A stretch of DNA of 64,000 bases from Urechis unicinctus. Taxonomy: Eukaryota > Annelida > Polychaeta > Xenopneusta > Urechidae. Shown here piece by piece: positions 13,505 to 25,300 of the stretch (its first letter is position 1; each line of letters opens with the position of its first letter). A program made the translations under genes and the position numbers. Under the pieces are notes generated by a model. The model was not told the origin of the DNA. It saw nothing but the letters and a program-made list of their open reading frames with translations, and ran no database searches. The DNA lies in assembly GCA_034190875.2 (NCBI GenBank), contig CM067356.1, positions 47,769,656 through 47,833,655 of the forward strand. The letters run 5' to 3'.

Positions 13505-13847
13505 ATGCGCTTCGCGGCACTAACAGTGTTGGGTGTTGTCTGTCGGGTGTTCAGCAGCCGATATAAACTCCACATCAATGAGAAGGAGAGCTCGACTGGA
13601 ATGCACTGGGCTCTTATTGTTGCTGGTTCCAATGGCTGGTACAACTACAGGCACTAGGTACGAACTTATCGACCAGATCAGTGACTTATCTCTTTCTTTG
13701 TTTTTACCTTGGGCTAGTAAGTTAAAATACTTGATAATGCTCCTTAAGCCTCATAACTACCATTATAATGCCATTGTTAGCATATTCTGGCGCACCGAAC
13801 CGTGTAGACGCAACTTTGTTTTAAACACTGAGAATGTTTTACCTGGT

Positions 13848-13972
13848 GTAGCCTCGATCGGACGGTTTTATAAATACATATCTCTGACGTCTTGTGGGGC
13901 TAACCGTGGTGTAGCCCCGGCCGGACGGTAATATAAAAATATATACCTCGGACGTCTTGTAGGGCTAACCGT
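13848..13972. repeat. Tandem duplication, about 62 bp x 2, in pseudogene intron 1
   Basis: Two copies share the cores CGGACGGT, GACGTCTTGT and GGGCTAACCGTG. This is local and of no evident function. Confidence 0.8.
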
Positions 13973-14985
13973 GTTGTTATCCAAAAAACTGAAATAGATA
14001 TTGCTTGTTGTAGAATTCCGCATGTACTTGGTTTACACATACACAGGATATGGGGGTCTTTACTGCCCAGAGCTCATACACTATGAGTGGGTTTATCACA
14101 TCACCTTCTCAGACTTTATAAGATGCAAATTACATTCATGCAGTTAACTCAAGCGGATATATGCGTCAAACTAGTTCTACAAATCAGTTCCAATGGACAT
14201 TGTGGCTGAGTTTTTATCGAGACCCTCTCGAATGTCCTATACACGGTACTGCCTGGAACAACCATCTTGATACAGTATATGCCTGTTATGGGTTTCTAAT
14301 GGTTGATAGCATTCACATGATCATATATAAAGTGTGATGATGTATATTACACCTGAAACCCAAAGCAGTATGAAATCTGCAAACTGTATTGATTCCCTAT
14401 TGTTTGTAGGTTCCCATGGTAATAATTTCCACAGTACAGTTGAACTAAGTCTCAATGTGAACCTTGACATCTTGCAGTATCGGTTATCTCATGTCATATT
14501 TATAGTTTGAGATTATCTCCTTTCAGCTCTTATGGCTCTAACCTTCCTTCTAAGTTGAATTTAGATTTGCTCAAAGCTCACATGACCAAGATAACCTTAA
14601 CTCATCCTACCTTTTCATTCTGTAGCAGTAAAATTTTAATCTTGCTGTCAATATTGACATTACAATCCAGACAGTTATATTCCAGGTATATCTGACAGTT
14701 TGCGTATGTGATGGGATATCTCATAGTGGTTTTGTTCCAGGCTGATGCATGGTATTTCTGCCAAACGCATCATCACCATGATGTATGATGACATTGCAAA
14801 TAATGAAGAGTAAGTGGTAAGTATCATTTATTCTGCTATTTGCTTGGATGAAAATTCCTCCTTTGTAATAGCATGACACTTGTTTGCCACCTAACTGCCT
14901 ATGGGGCCAGAATTTCAAAGGACCGCACACATAGAGTCATTTATCAATGAGCAACTGAACTGGAAATCACCATTCATGTAAAATC

Positions 14986-15321
14986 TGTTCAATTCACAAC
15001 CTTGTTTCTTATGGTTTCTTTGAAATCTTTTCATATACCACAGTTTCATATTATAAGCAGTCACCTTCTATCTAAGGAAAGAGTAATATATGTTATCATT
15101 CATGCCAAAGGTGCTTGGTTTCCTAAGCCCTACTTCCAAGTGCTGTGCCACTATCTGTAATAAGAGATTGCTGATCGACTCTTGGAAGCTTGCAATGGGA
15201 ACCGAGCGCTTGTATTTCATGCCTTCATGACAAATGATCCAAATTGGCCAAGGGTGTAGATCTTTTGTCTGGTAGTCATTTGACGGCTGAATCGTCACTT
15301 GATTGTCTGGGTTTTGCCCAT
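14986..15321. repeat. 336-bp block duplicated at 12116-12451
   Basis: Second copy of the block described at 12116-12451, in the same orientation. It occupies most of intron 2 of the legumain pseudogene (14810-15436). Its reverse strand has a 76-codon open frame that is broken in the other copy, so I do not call a gene. Confidence 0.9.
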
Positions 15322-18300
15322 CATCTATTTACTGTTTCTAGGTAATGTCTTTGTTTAAAATATTGCATGCCCTTTCCTGCTTTAACAAGTCCTCGAGCGA
15401 TGATTACCTGGTGATATCATTGTTTGATGTAAACAGGAACCCCACCCCTGGTATTTTTATCAATCACCTCCACGGGGCAGAAGTTTATAAAGGTGTCAAG
15501 ATCGACTACAGTCACGAGGCAAGTACAAGAATGTCCAAGCTACCTTTGACTGGTTTCTGAATGATACAGAGAGTTTTCATTTTATATCAGGATGTAAATG
15601 TTTTTTATCATCATGATTTTTTTTATTTCATGGATGTGTGTTTTTTAGTCTAGGACAGAGCACATGTATTTGTATAAAATGGCGTGTTCCTATTGGTTTT
15701 CTTTTATTTATATGTGGATATTGTTGGTGACAACATCACAAAAACAGTCTAATGATGTGTTTTCATACAGCAAGTGACGCCAGAGATTTTACTTGGTGTC
15801 CTACAAGGAAACCAGGTGGCAGTCAATGGAATTGGGTCAGGTCGAGTCATCAACAGGTAAGGAAAGTAAACGATATCAAAATAAAACTGCTTTAATTAGT
15901 TCTAGTTCGACATATAATACTTAATATATTATGTGTACAATTCACATTTGTAGTTTCATTTATTTTTCTAGGAATATTGCTGTATTTGTTTTAGTGGACG
16001 TAATGACCACATATTTGTGAACATTGCGGTTCATGGAAATCATGGCTTGATAGCATATCCTTTAGGACAGGTATGACATGTAATCCACACAATTTGTTTA
16101 TTCTTTAATACAAAGTGTTTTGCCGTATAAATTGGCAACTTCCTTTGAAGTGAACTCATTCATATAATGCTTATTTTTCTGTGCAACAAGGAATATCTTT
16201 GATTATTCTCCGCTGGAGGCACTGCAACTGAAGAAAGCAATCCTCAAAATGAACAAAGCGAAACGCTACCAAAAGGTAGTTTTCTTTATGAAACGTACCC
16301 CTATACATGCTTCATGCTTGATGAATCATGATTGATTATATCTGCAACGAGTAGTTTTAGCATTTGTTTATGTATCTTATATGTCATATTGTGCTTCCAT
16401 CTATTTGCAGATGGTGTTCTATATTGAAGCATGAAATGCGGATCCATGTTTGAAAACCTACTACCAAGCAATATTAATGGTATGATATCGATTTTTTCAA
16501 CACCCCCACAACCCTAAGCATGTGTGGTTAAGGTTACAGCTGTAGGAATCTACTTCTGTGTTCATTGATCATGCTAAGAAATACCAACTTAAATTCACAA
16601 TGAAATATCAGCTTCGCTAGTTTTCAAGATCTAAAGTGCTGATTTGCTGTGAATTCCATGGAGTTCTCGTACGCGTGTTACTACGACAGGAAAAGACAAA
16701 CATACCTAGGTGATGTGTACAGTGTGAAGTGGATGGAGGACTCTGATGTGGTTTGTTCACCATTATGCTTCCTCTGACTCTATTGTCAGTAAATAAATTC
16801 GTCATTCCAAGTTTGAATCAGCTGTTGCAAAACCAATTTTTCCTTTCTTATGGCCTTGCTGTGAATTTTGTTTGCAGAAAATATTTAGCAGGGAGACTCT
16901 GCAGCGGTAATACAAAATAGTCCGTCGTGAGACCAACACCAGTCACGTGATGCAGTTTGGAGATCTGGCGAGTATAGAGACATGACAAAGTGTAGTGGGT
17001 GGTTGTCCTTTAACAGTTACAGTCAGCTAGCTGGTTACTGATTAGAATTTGAATAGAATGATTGAACTGTTTGAACTCTGGCATTGCTGTACGGTATATA
17101 TGTTGTCTTATCCATCTGACTTATCTGACTATAACGTTTCCAGGGTATTGCCTCCGACTCAGTGAGTGACTTCCAAAGATATTCTTTATACGTAGCCCCT
17201 CCACTTCTTGTTCTCCCTGACGTGCTCGTAAGTACAACTCTCATGAAATTGTAGTCTACCACTTTATGTTTTATGGTTTAGCCCTACCATTTGACACTTG
17301 AGGCAAAGTACTCGTGGTATTACCAATGCTGCACATTGTCTGTATCATGCATCTCGTGGTTTTTACCATGCTGCACATTGTATTTATCATGACAATTGAG
17401 ATATTTTCCATGATGCACATTATTTGTGCTACGGTTCCTCATATTTACCATGGTTTTTCCAAATATTTTTCAATCACGTCTCTTATGCAGTGTATTTTGG
17501 TACTAAATATATGTTCCAGAATTTTTGTTATGATCATATCATGCAACTGTTAGGGACATATTCTGCTTTAGTTATAAATATTTCTATTGTCTACAACCCA
17601 TATTCGGGACCAATGAAGTACCTAATAAAATATTATTTCATTATTAGGCACATACATTATAAATGAGTTTCAACAGATGAAATATCATTAAAACAATGAT
17701 TATAAGAGCACAGGCACACAAGCTCAAGTGAGCAGCAATCGATGTAAGACCATCATCATGATATAAGGTAACCTGGAATATCAATAAGCAATAGTAAATA
17801 TCAGTGATGCATCATTAAATTGATTGAAGTAATGAACAAGATCCACGATTAATCAAACTGCGGATCACTGACGAAAACATGATACCCCTTACTCCTCATA
17901 ACAACAAAGTTGTTCAATTTCTGCACAAATTCACATTAAATCTCACTGGAGCAGTCATCATGAACGAAAACGTGGTTATATGTACTTTGATGACATTATC
18001 TACTACGCCACATAGTTACCTTTGTGATGAGATATTATTGCTTTAGCTGTTAGTCATAGCAACAGAGCCGTATTGCAGAATTTAGGGATCACTGACAAGG
18101 ATATTCATTACCAGGCATGTTGTAGACAAGGGCAATTGCTTGGACTTCCATCGAGAATTGGATTAGAGATCGCCGCCAAAAGATAAACTAGGCGAAGAAA
18201 TCCTGAAGACGAAGGGACAGCGATTCTGGGAATATAGTTGTCAGTACGAGATTTATGTCAAGGTTATTGGATGTCATAGGAGGATACAATCGACTACAGT

Positions 18301-18404
18301 CTGCGGAGGCATAGGGGACTGTTCAATGCATGGACGTTATGATTGCTATACATTTCATAGCAATTACAATGTGCACTTAGATTGGGTTAGGGTTGGTTAG
18401 CACA

Positions 18405-18800
18405 CGGATATTAGGGTGGAGTCACAGTGATGGTTGGAATTGAATAATGTGAGGTCACGGCAGGGGATGGTGAGGTTCACTGCGGGATTATGGCGGGATT
18501 ACGGTGGTATCAAGGCGGAATTACTGTGGGATCATAACGGGAATTTTATGGGATCATGGCAGGATCATGGCGGGGTTACGGTGGGATCATGATGGGTTTC
18601 ATATGGGATTATGTTGGGATTACGGTGGTATTATGGTGGGATCATTTCGGGATTACGGTGGGATTATGGCGAGATTACGGTAGGATTATGGCGGGATTAT
18701 GAAGGGTTCATGGTGAGATCATGGTGGGATTACGGCGGGATCATGGCGGGATAACGGTGAGATCATAGCGGGGATAACTGTGGGACCATGGCTGCGATTT
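18405..18800. repeat. GGGATTAcGGTG / GGGATCATGGCG minisatellite, unit B
   Basis: Counterpart of the array at 4497-5245 but about half its length, with the same 12-bp alternating units. The length difference shows expansion or contraction after the segmental duplication. Confidence 0.9.
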
Positions 18801-19031
18801 AAGTGCCAAAATCTTTATCTCCTCAGCGACTCTGGGTATATTGCTCAACTAATGTAAAATTACTTCCAATAATACGTACAAAGATTAAGACGTGTTTAGT
18901 AAGAGAATCAAGGCCGATTGGTACGTAGGTCTTCTTTGGCGTCAATATTCCAAGAAGTCGCTCCACTCAACCGTCTGTATCCCATTGTCCTCCGACACGA
19001 GTAGCAACCCACGGCCAACTGGTTGCCCCCT

Positions 19032-19105
19032 ATTAGTAGCCTCTTACGACATGCACGAGGACACAGTGGGCCTATTCTACTCCTGGACCCACAGGGGGTC
19101 CCCCG
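19032..19105. repeat. Possible SINE conserved-core block (unit B)
   Basis: Paralog of 5487-5556, beginning TAGTAGCCTCTTACGACATG, with a GGGCCTATTCTACTCC block and then CCACAGGGGGTCCCCC. It resembles a conserved central SINE domain from memory. The family was not confirmed and no head or tail was delimited. Confidence 0.35.
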
Positions 19106-19226
19106 TTCAGTATTTCTCAACTGTACTGCGCTTAACATTACCTCCCCGCAGACGATGAAAATGCAGATTAAGAAGACAATAATGATAGTATTCATCATGA
19201 TGGTGATCATGATCATGGTTACGACA

Positions 19227-19242
19227 ATGATGATGATGATGT

Positions 19243-19329
<87 letters not shown>
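19227..19329. repeat. (GAT/ATG)n microsatellite, unit B
   Basis: About 100 bp of ATG repeat, the shorter partner of 5662-5811. Confidence 0.96.
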
Positions 19330-19330
<1 letters not shown>

Positions 19331-20602
19331 AAACATGACATCGTAGTTCGCCAATTTTCAACATTTTCCAACGTTCATCTTTTATACGACTTCGCTCAGT
19401 TGTGTCCAAATCACCTCACGCTTGGTGAAAGGCGATAGGAATTATTGTCAAAAGAAAAGCATAGGGAGAGCTAGTATTCTTTGTCACCTTGAAGCGATTT
19501 AAATCTTGATGCGAGTCGCCTGATGATATCAGTTTTACTCGATGTTAAGGATACGTAACTATACACATTCTCGCCCAAATCCTCCAATACTCATCACCCT
19601 TCACCGTTGTTGATCACTGAAACAGTAGTTACTATAGGTCTCTAGTATAATAGCAGGGACATGCGCACGTTTATATGAGTTGGTTGATTACATGTATTAA
19701 TGTGAATACATCTTATTGCAACTACACATTTAATTGCGCGCAACTGTTGAACGTTATGTCCGCAACGGCCAACCATCGTTCTCCGTTAATTCGAAGCGGA
19801 CAGGTGTAAAACAGTGACACGCGGGAAGGTTTCCCGGAAATGTCGACCCAGTCGTCTCTTCAACAGCCTGACTTGCTGTCGTTATATATCAATCCGTCTT
19901 TCAATATGAAATGCGGTTTTTAATAATTATATGACACGGTTGAATCTTGCTTATGAAGAATGATGAGAGACACTGGTCGTTTTTGAGATGTGACGGTGGT
20001 AATGAGTTTATTAATCTTTTAGGTTGGCAAACTGATTCCGTATTCCTCAAGTCCAAATATTAATTAAAAGGTTCTTTTTATATAAAAATCGTAACTTGGG
20101 TGAGGTCCAGGTTATAGATGAGACGGACTTCTATTTCTATTCTTGGTCATACGGAGTTGGCCTTCCAACTTTGTCCGTACGACGGTGGCGAAATCGTTGT
20201 CCGAATACTGAATGTCTATACCTTCTGGAGAGGTATTTATACAAGTGTGTGGCGTAGTGGTGGTACAATAACCTTTAGCTTGAAGTGAATATCAAACGGG
20301 CTGATGTTAAATTGTTATGGGAATTGACTTGCTACACCGGGTCTATTAAATTTGGAAAATGACCCATTCGGAATAGTTACTTCAGATATCAAGGTTGTGT
20401 ATTTGAGGGGCGAGGAGATTATGACTCCACGCTGGTTGACGACGCTTATTACGGTTAATACATAAAATCTTATCCATACTGACTGTCTCGAGCCGAGAGT
20501 TAGCGTTGCCAGGGACGGAGGGTGCCAGTTAGCGCCTGGGTTAACAGGTTGTTACACCATTTACCCATCCAGCGCGATCTTTTGTTCCCGCACATGCCAC
20601 GT

Positions 20603-20628
20603 GGGGGGGGGGGGGGGGGGGGGGGGGG
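20603..20628. repeat. Poly(G) run of 26
   Basis: Counterpart of the 25-G run at 7080-7104. Both are flanked by CACATGCCACG and GGATCAGTGATAACGAGG. Confidence 0.95.
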
Positions 20629-21542
20629 TGGATCAGTGATAACGAGGAGATTAGTGGTGTCTTGTTGGCCGTTATTTTGTTCAGGTGAGAATCAAATAAA
20701 CACGAGTCACGCGCTTACCCGCGTGAAATGTTGGTTATCTTTACGGATTTGACGTTGCTGACGACGTCAGTGTCAACTGTTACTTCACGATAAGCAATGT
20801 TTGTAACGTGTGCGTGAATCATCAATTCATGTGTGCTTGTGATATGAAAGATGAGTCTCACTGACCTCGGTGACGTTGTTTTTGACGTGTGTGTTAATCA
20901 TAAATTTATGTCTGTTTGTGATATGAAAGATGAAGTACACTGACCTCGGTGACGTGGTTTGCGATGTCAATAAGGAATCTCACTAACTTCTATTGTAGGC
21001 ACTATATAGCACAATATTGTTGGTGTGCCGTTAAAACTTATACTTACCCTACCTTACCCTTATGGCTAATACATACATGGATTGCAGCATTATCATACCT
21101 GACCGCGCCCAGGTTAAGGCATGTTATACTCGGTATCTAGCTGATACGGCACTTAGCCGATACCGGACTTGGTGCCGTACTGACTTCTTACCTTTGAGGA
21201 TGATAACATTCATAGATATTTTTTAGTTTAACTTCATGCCATCGAAAAGATCAGGGCAAGATATAATCTCTTTCTTTAAATAAACGTCTTCACAACTCAT
21301 CGTGTGTCACGTAATTGCGTTCCGTGGTCATATGCTCAACGTCTTCACAACTCATAGTGTGTCACGTCATTGCGTTCTGTACACCACAGTCTTGGTGTGC
21401 CATTTGGATATCAGGGTCATAAGTTCAAGCACTTTACGCGTAAACTTACAAGTCATTTTACGCGTAAAATAAGATAATGTGCATTTCTATAAATTTCATT
21501 TTACGCGTAAACTTGTCGTACGCCTTAACTGCATGGACTTAA

Positions 21543-22105
21543 AGAGACTGTTCAGCCCCATATAAGGAAAGTGGTTGCCTAGCAAGCTGCTTGGTAACAG
21601 CACCATGGAAACCAAAAATGTTACACTTTCAGTCGCTACGCGGCGCTGTGGTCTCAGAAAAAAGATCCTTGCTTCGACAGTCGCCATTTATGTTGTCGGA
21701 CATTATCCTTCCTGCTTGTCGGTCTAATGTGTGCACAATTATGCCCACAACTTGAATGAGTGAAGATTTTATGAAATCTACATTATATAACTAAAGCGAA
21801 AGAATACACATCGTTAGCGAGGTAAATTCAGAGCGCGTTATGATTTACAGCTAACATTCGTGTAGTTCATGGTTTTAGGGAGGCACCGTTATCGATGGAA
21901 CGACATAACTTAATAAAACAGATCTCCACAGTATATCATGAACATTTCCAGTCAAATAATAATGTTAAAAACTTATCAACATAACTTCTATCATGTAAAC
22001 TCGGCGGCACAAATTAGAAGATGTCATTACTTACGTCTGCGTTAATCGTAGTAATGTAATAACGAAATGATCCCTGATTGCCTTATATGTGGCTGAACAG
22101 TCTCT
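21543..22105. mobile_element. MITE, 563 bp, 25-bp TIRs, TTAA (or TA) target duplication
   Basis: The ends are AGAGACTGTTCAGCCCCATA (21543 onward) and its inverse ending at 22105. They form 25-bp terminal inverted repeats with one mismatch. Both sides are flanked by TTAA (21539-21542 and 22106-22109). The paralogous site in unit A (about 8087) is empty and reads GGACTTATGAACC, so this is a clean insertion after, or polymorphic at, the duplication. There is no coding capacity. TTAA suggests piggyBac mobilisation. A TA duplication (Tc1/mariner type) with TIRs one base longer cannot be excluded. A second, truncated copy is at 36738-36808. Confidence 0.9.
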
Positions 22106-22365
22106 TTAAGAACCTTATTGCCACCCGTAGCCACGCCCATCTACACACTACGCAACACAGCATGCGTGACTGGAAGTAACAACCACATTCCCCTCCTGCA
22201 GGTTCTTCCACAGGTCACGACGCACAGCGCCTCCTGCCATCGCTTGCACACAAGCCAGCCGAAGCGGACGAGCCATTACCTTTTCCGTTGATCGAGACCA
22301 ACACTACTACATTAGACCATCAGCCATTCTGCACGCGGTGTTACCTCATTCGTCTTTAGTGCGCA

Positions 22366-25300
22366 ATGGAAATTGAATATAATCACTCGCTTTACAATTC
22401 TGACAAATACAAATCTACGGTAAGCGAGACCGAGGATTATTTCGTGGCCGTCTACTTCAGTGTATTAGGTAAGTAGACCACGTTAGTGGTTGCCCAACGC
22501 TCTGCTAAGACCATCTTCTCCTTAAGAAAGAATATCAACATTGTATAAGTCAACCATTGTGTCATTTGCGCGAAAGAAAAGTCGAGATTGCATTGACATT
22601 GTATCCTTCCCGCTGGCCGGTATTAGTGCTTCTATTGTGTTAAAATCAAATAAGCTTGCAAATCCCGAATCAGTCAATGTCAGTTATAACGGATAAAATA
22701 TACATAAAAACCCTACACACGACTCGATCAAAATTCCAAAATTAACTTCGACAGCAACCCCCGAATCCTCTCCCTGACTTCAGAACACCCTGCCCTTCTA
22801 TACACTTTTACCAAACTATCTAATTTTTCCCGCAATATTGTCCGCCTATTGAAAACATAAACCAACACCCCAACCCCGGCACCCGGTTCCATGGTAACCA
22901 AATCATAATAATAATCCCAACAACGCTCCTATTTATATGGAAGACGGGCTTATTTTCTAAAGGTTACAATGGAAGTTGCAATAAAGACCGAAAGTCCTGT
23001 CTATATACTTTCACGAACTAGAAATCGGAAATAGCAACAAATAGTTTCCTAGAATTCTTTTTGTGGCCTGAATCGTGTGCAATTTCGTAATTGATATATG
23101 TAAATTATCTGACATTTGATGATGTTCATGTAATTTCCGTTGTATTTCCTTGCCCATCTCTAACCTTGATTTTACAACATTTATAATCATATCCATTTCT
23201 CTAAAGTAAAAAATTCTGGACTATAGATCACATCGCTTGCACCGATATCGCTCGTTCGTTAATTGATACGTTTGTCAATTTTGGAATTGTTGTCGCATAA
23301 AACATCCACACCACAATTGACCACTCTCCCCCATAACCCCAACCTCATTATTCCATTTGATATTATTGCAAAGGGATTGATTTCACTCTTGTACTTGACA
23401 CCAACGACCAACCCCAGGCAGCTGTCCTTCAAAGTGACATTGAATTTTTTGCAATTAACCTGTTGAAATCTCATTTTTCCCAAGGAGATTTATTTTCCTA
23501 GCTCTACCTCACATCGTGTTATCAGCGACATATAACGCTTCTATTGAGATAGTAGGTTTGAACATCCAAGTCATCACTCTCCATGGCAGACATGTTTGAT
23601 GCAATGCTAACATAACATGCGAATCCCAGCCTGCGCAGAAGCCGATGCGCAGGAGATCGCCAAGTCATGTTACACACTTGGCGCAAGCGCGAACAACAGA
23701 TGGTGAGATTCCTAACAGCTTCGTGGGTTACAAGATGACACAAAGGAATGCTGGTGGTCAATAAGCAGGTGCCATAAATGGTCGATTCGACCACAGAAGA
23801 GGGGAATTGTTTATCGGCCGACACGTTTACGAATGTTGAGGCCAGAGTGATTGCCCTGTCAGTCGCCGTATGGTCGCTTATATAACCAGTAATGAATTAT
23901 GTAACTGCATGGAACCAGCGTCAGTATCCCGCTGAAAAAATGTCTCCACGAAGTCGTCACCGGCGGTTTTTATCACATTCCATGGTCATAGTCCTCACGA
24001 GCAATAGAAAATATCGCGAAGGAACGGAGCGATGACTTGCAACGGAGGGTGAATTAGTCCATGACTACGTCATTAATTCTCTCCATTTGTTTACGAGGTA
24101 TGCTGGGCTTCAGCTCAGCTCCGGGGTCTAATGACTCGACAGGAGTTGATGACGGCTGACCCTCTACTGACACGAACTGTGCCCTCTACTGACACTTACA
24201 AGTAAAGCTCCATATAGGGAAACCAATCTGTGGCACTAAGCGATGCAATCATTGACAAGTCACCATGCCCTGATGCTAGGATCCCTCTCACGCAACACCT
24301 TTCTGATCCTCCTCCTCCGTCGTTGCTATGTGATTCTGTATGTTTTCAGGCATCCTGGCCTTGGTGTTGAATATTACGGTACTGGTGGTGAGCGGAATCA
24401 GGAGGGGATTGTTACAGCCTCCCGAATGGTTCATCGTCATCCTGGCCCTTAACGACATCATGTGGGTCCTAACCGGCTTCTACATGCCGGTCGCTTCCGG
24501 TTTCCATCATCGATGGCTGTTTGGAGAAGTGGGTAAGTAGAATGATATCAAACTCTCCTTTTGGAGGAAATAAAACATATTCCAAAAAGTGCATTTACGT
24601 CGATGTTTTCAAGATGTATGTCCATCTATATATAGCCAAATTGTGTGTCAGAGTTTGTATCCAAATTTAAGGACAAGATTGCTCTGTCGGTTTTAACATT
24701 AACTTGTCTACTCATTATTCTGCAAACCTGTTGGAAGGTGATCTGTCCATAAGCTAAGCAAAGCGAGCGTCTGATTCGCAAGAAATTGCGGTTGTTCTGA
24801 GATACTTTGCATGCAATAGAATGTTGTGACCCAATGTGTAGTAATGGCGGCATGGTTCATGGACAACATATAGAAATATTAGGTTGTTGGTTATCTTCGA
24901 GGGTTGACTTGTTGCAGGTTGTACAATGTACGCGTTCGTCTCCTTCCTGGTAGGTCTCTTCCACATCAACGTCATCACGATCATGAGCGTTGTGCGCTGG
25001 CTCGTCATCTGCGTTCCTACATCTGGTGAGTGATGCATGGGCAGCACACTAGATGATAGACAGCATGCTAATTATATGACAATTACATGACAATAGCATG
25101 CTAATAACATGCTAGCTGAATGCTAATAACGTGACAAAAACATGCTAATAATATGCACTTAACATGACAATAGCATGCTAATAACATGCTAATTACATGC
25201 TTATAACGTGACATAAACATGCTAATAATATGCACTTAACATGACAATATCAAGCTAATAACATGTTAATAACTAGACAATAATATGCTAACAACATGCA

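Larger units (their letters stand above)
13505..16985 (+). pseudogene. Legumain (peptidase family C13) pseudogene, truncated
   Basis: Nine exon-like pieces match legumain in order. They lie at 13505-13657 (signal-like start, then [17 protein letters not shown]), 14741-14809 (ITMMYDDIANNEE), 15437-15518 (NPTPGI.. VYKGV), 15771-15856 (GIGSGRV), 15995-16070, 16191-16275, 16411-16479 (MVFYIEA), about 16621-16750 (YACYYD.. TYLGD.. WMEDSDV) and 16878-16985 (TNTSHVMQ). Functional legumain is a lysosomal Asn-specific cysteine protease using His and Cys. Lesions: a TAG at 13655-13657 where Gln is expected; a deletion with frameshift early in exon 2; a GC donor after exon 3; Val in place of the Asp before the catalytic His in exon 5; a net 1-nt loss that destroys the catalytic Cys codon in exon 7 and gives TGA; and a TAA in exon 9. 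The C-terminal prodomain exons are absent, because unit B begins about 250 bp later. Confidence 0.92.

Noticed and set aside
15068-15298. 76-codon minus-strand frame in the 336-bp block
   Set aside because: The duplicate at 12116-12451 has stops in the same frame and no family is recognised.
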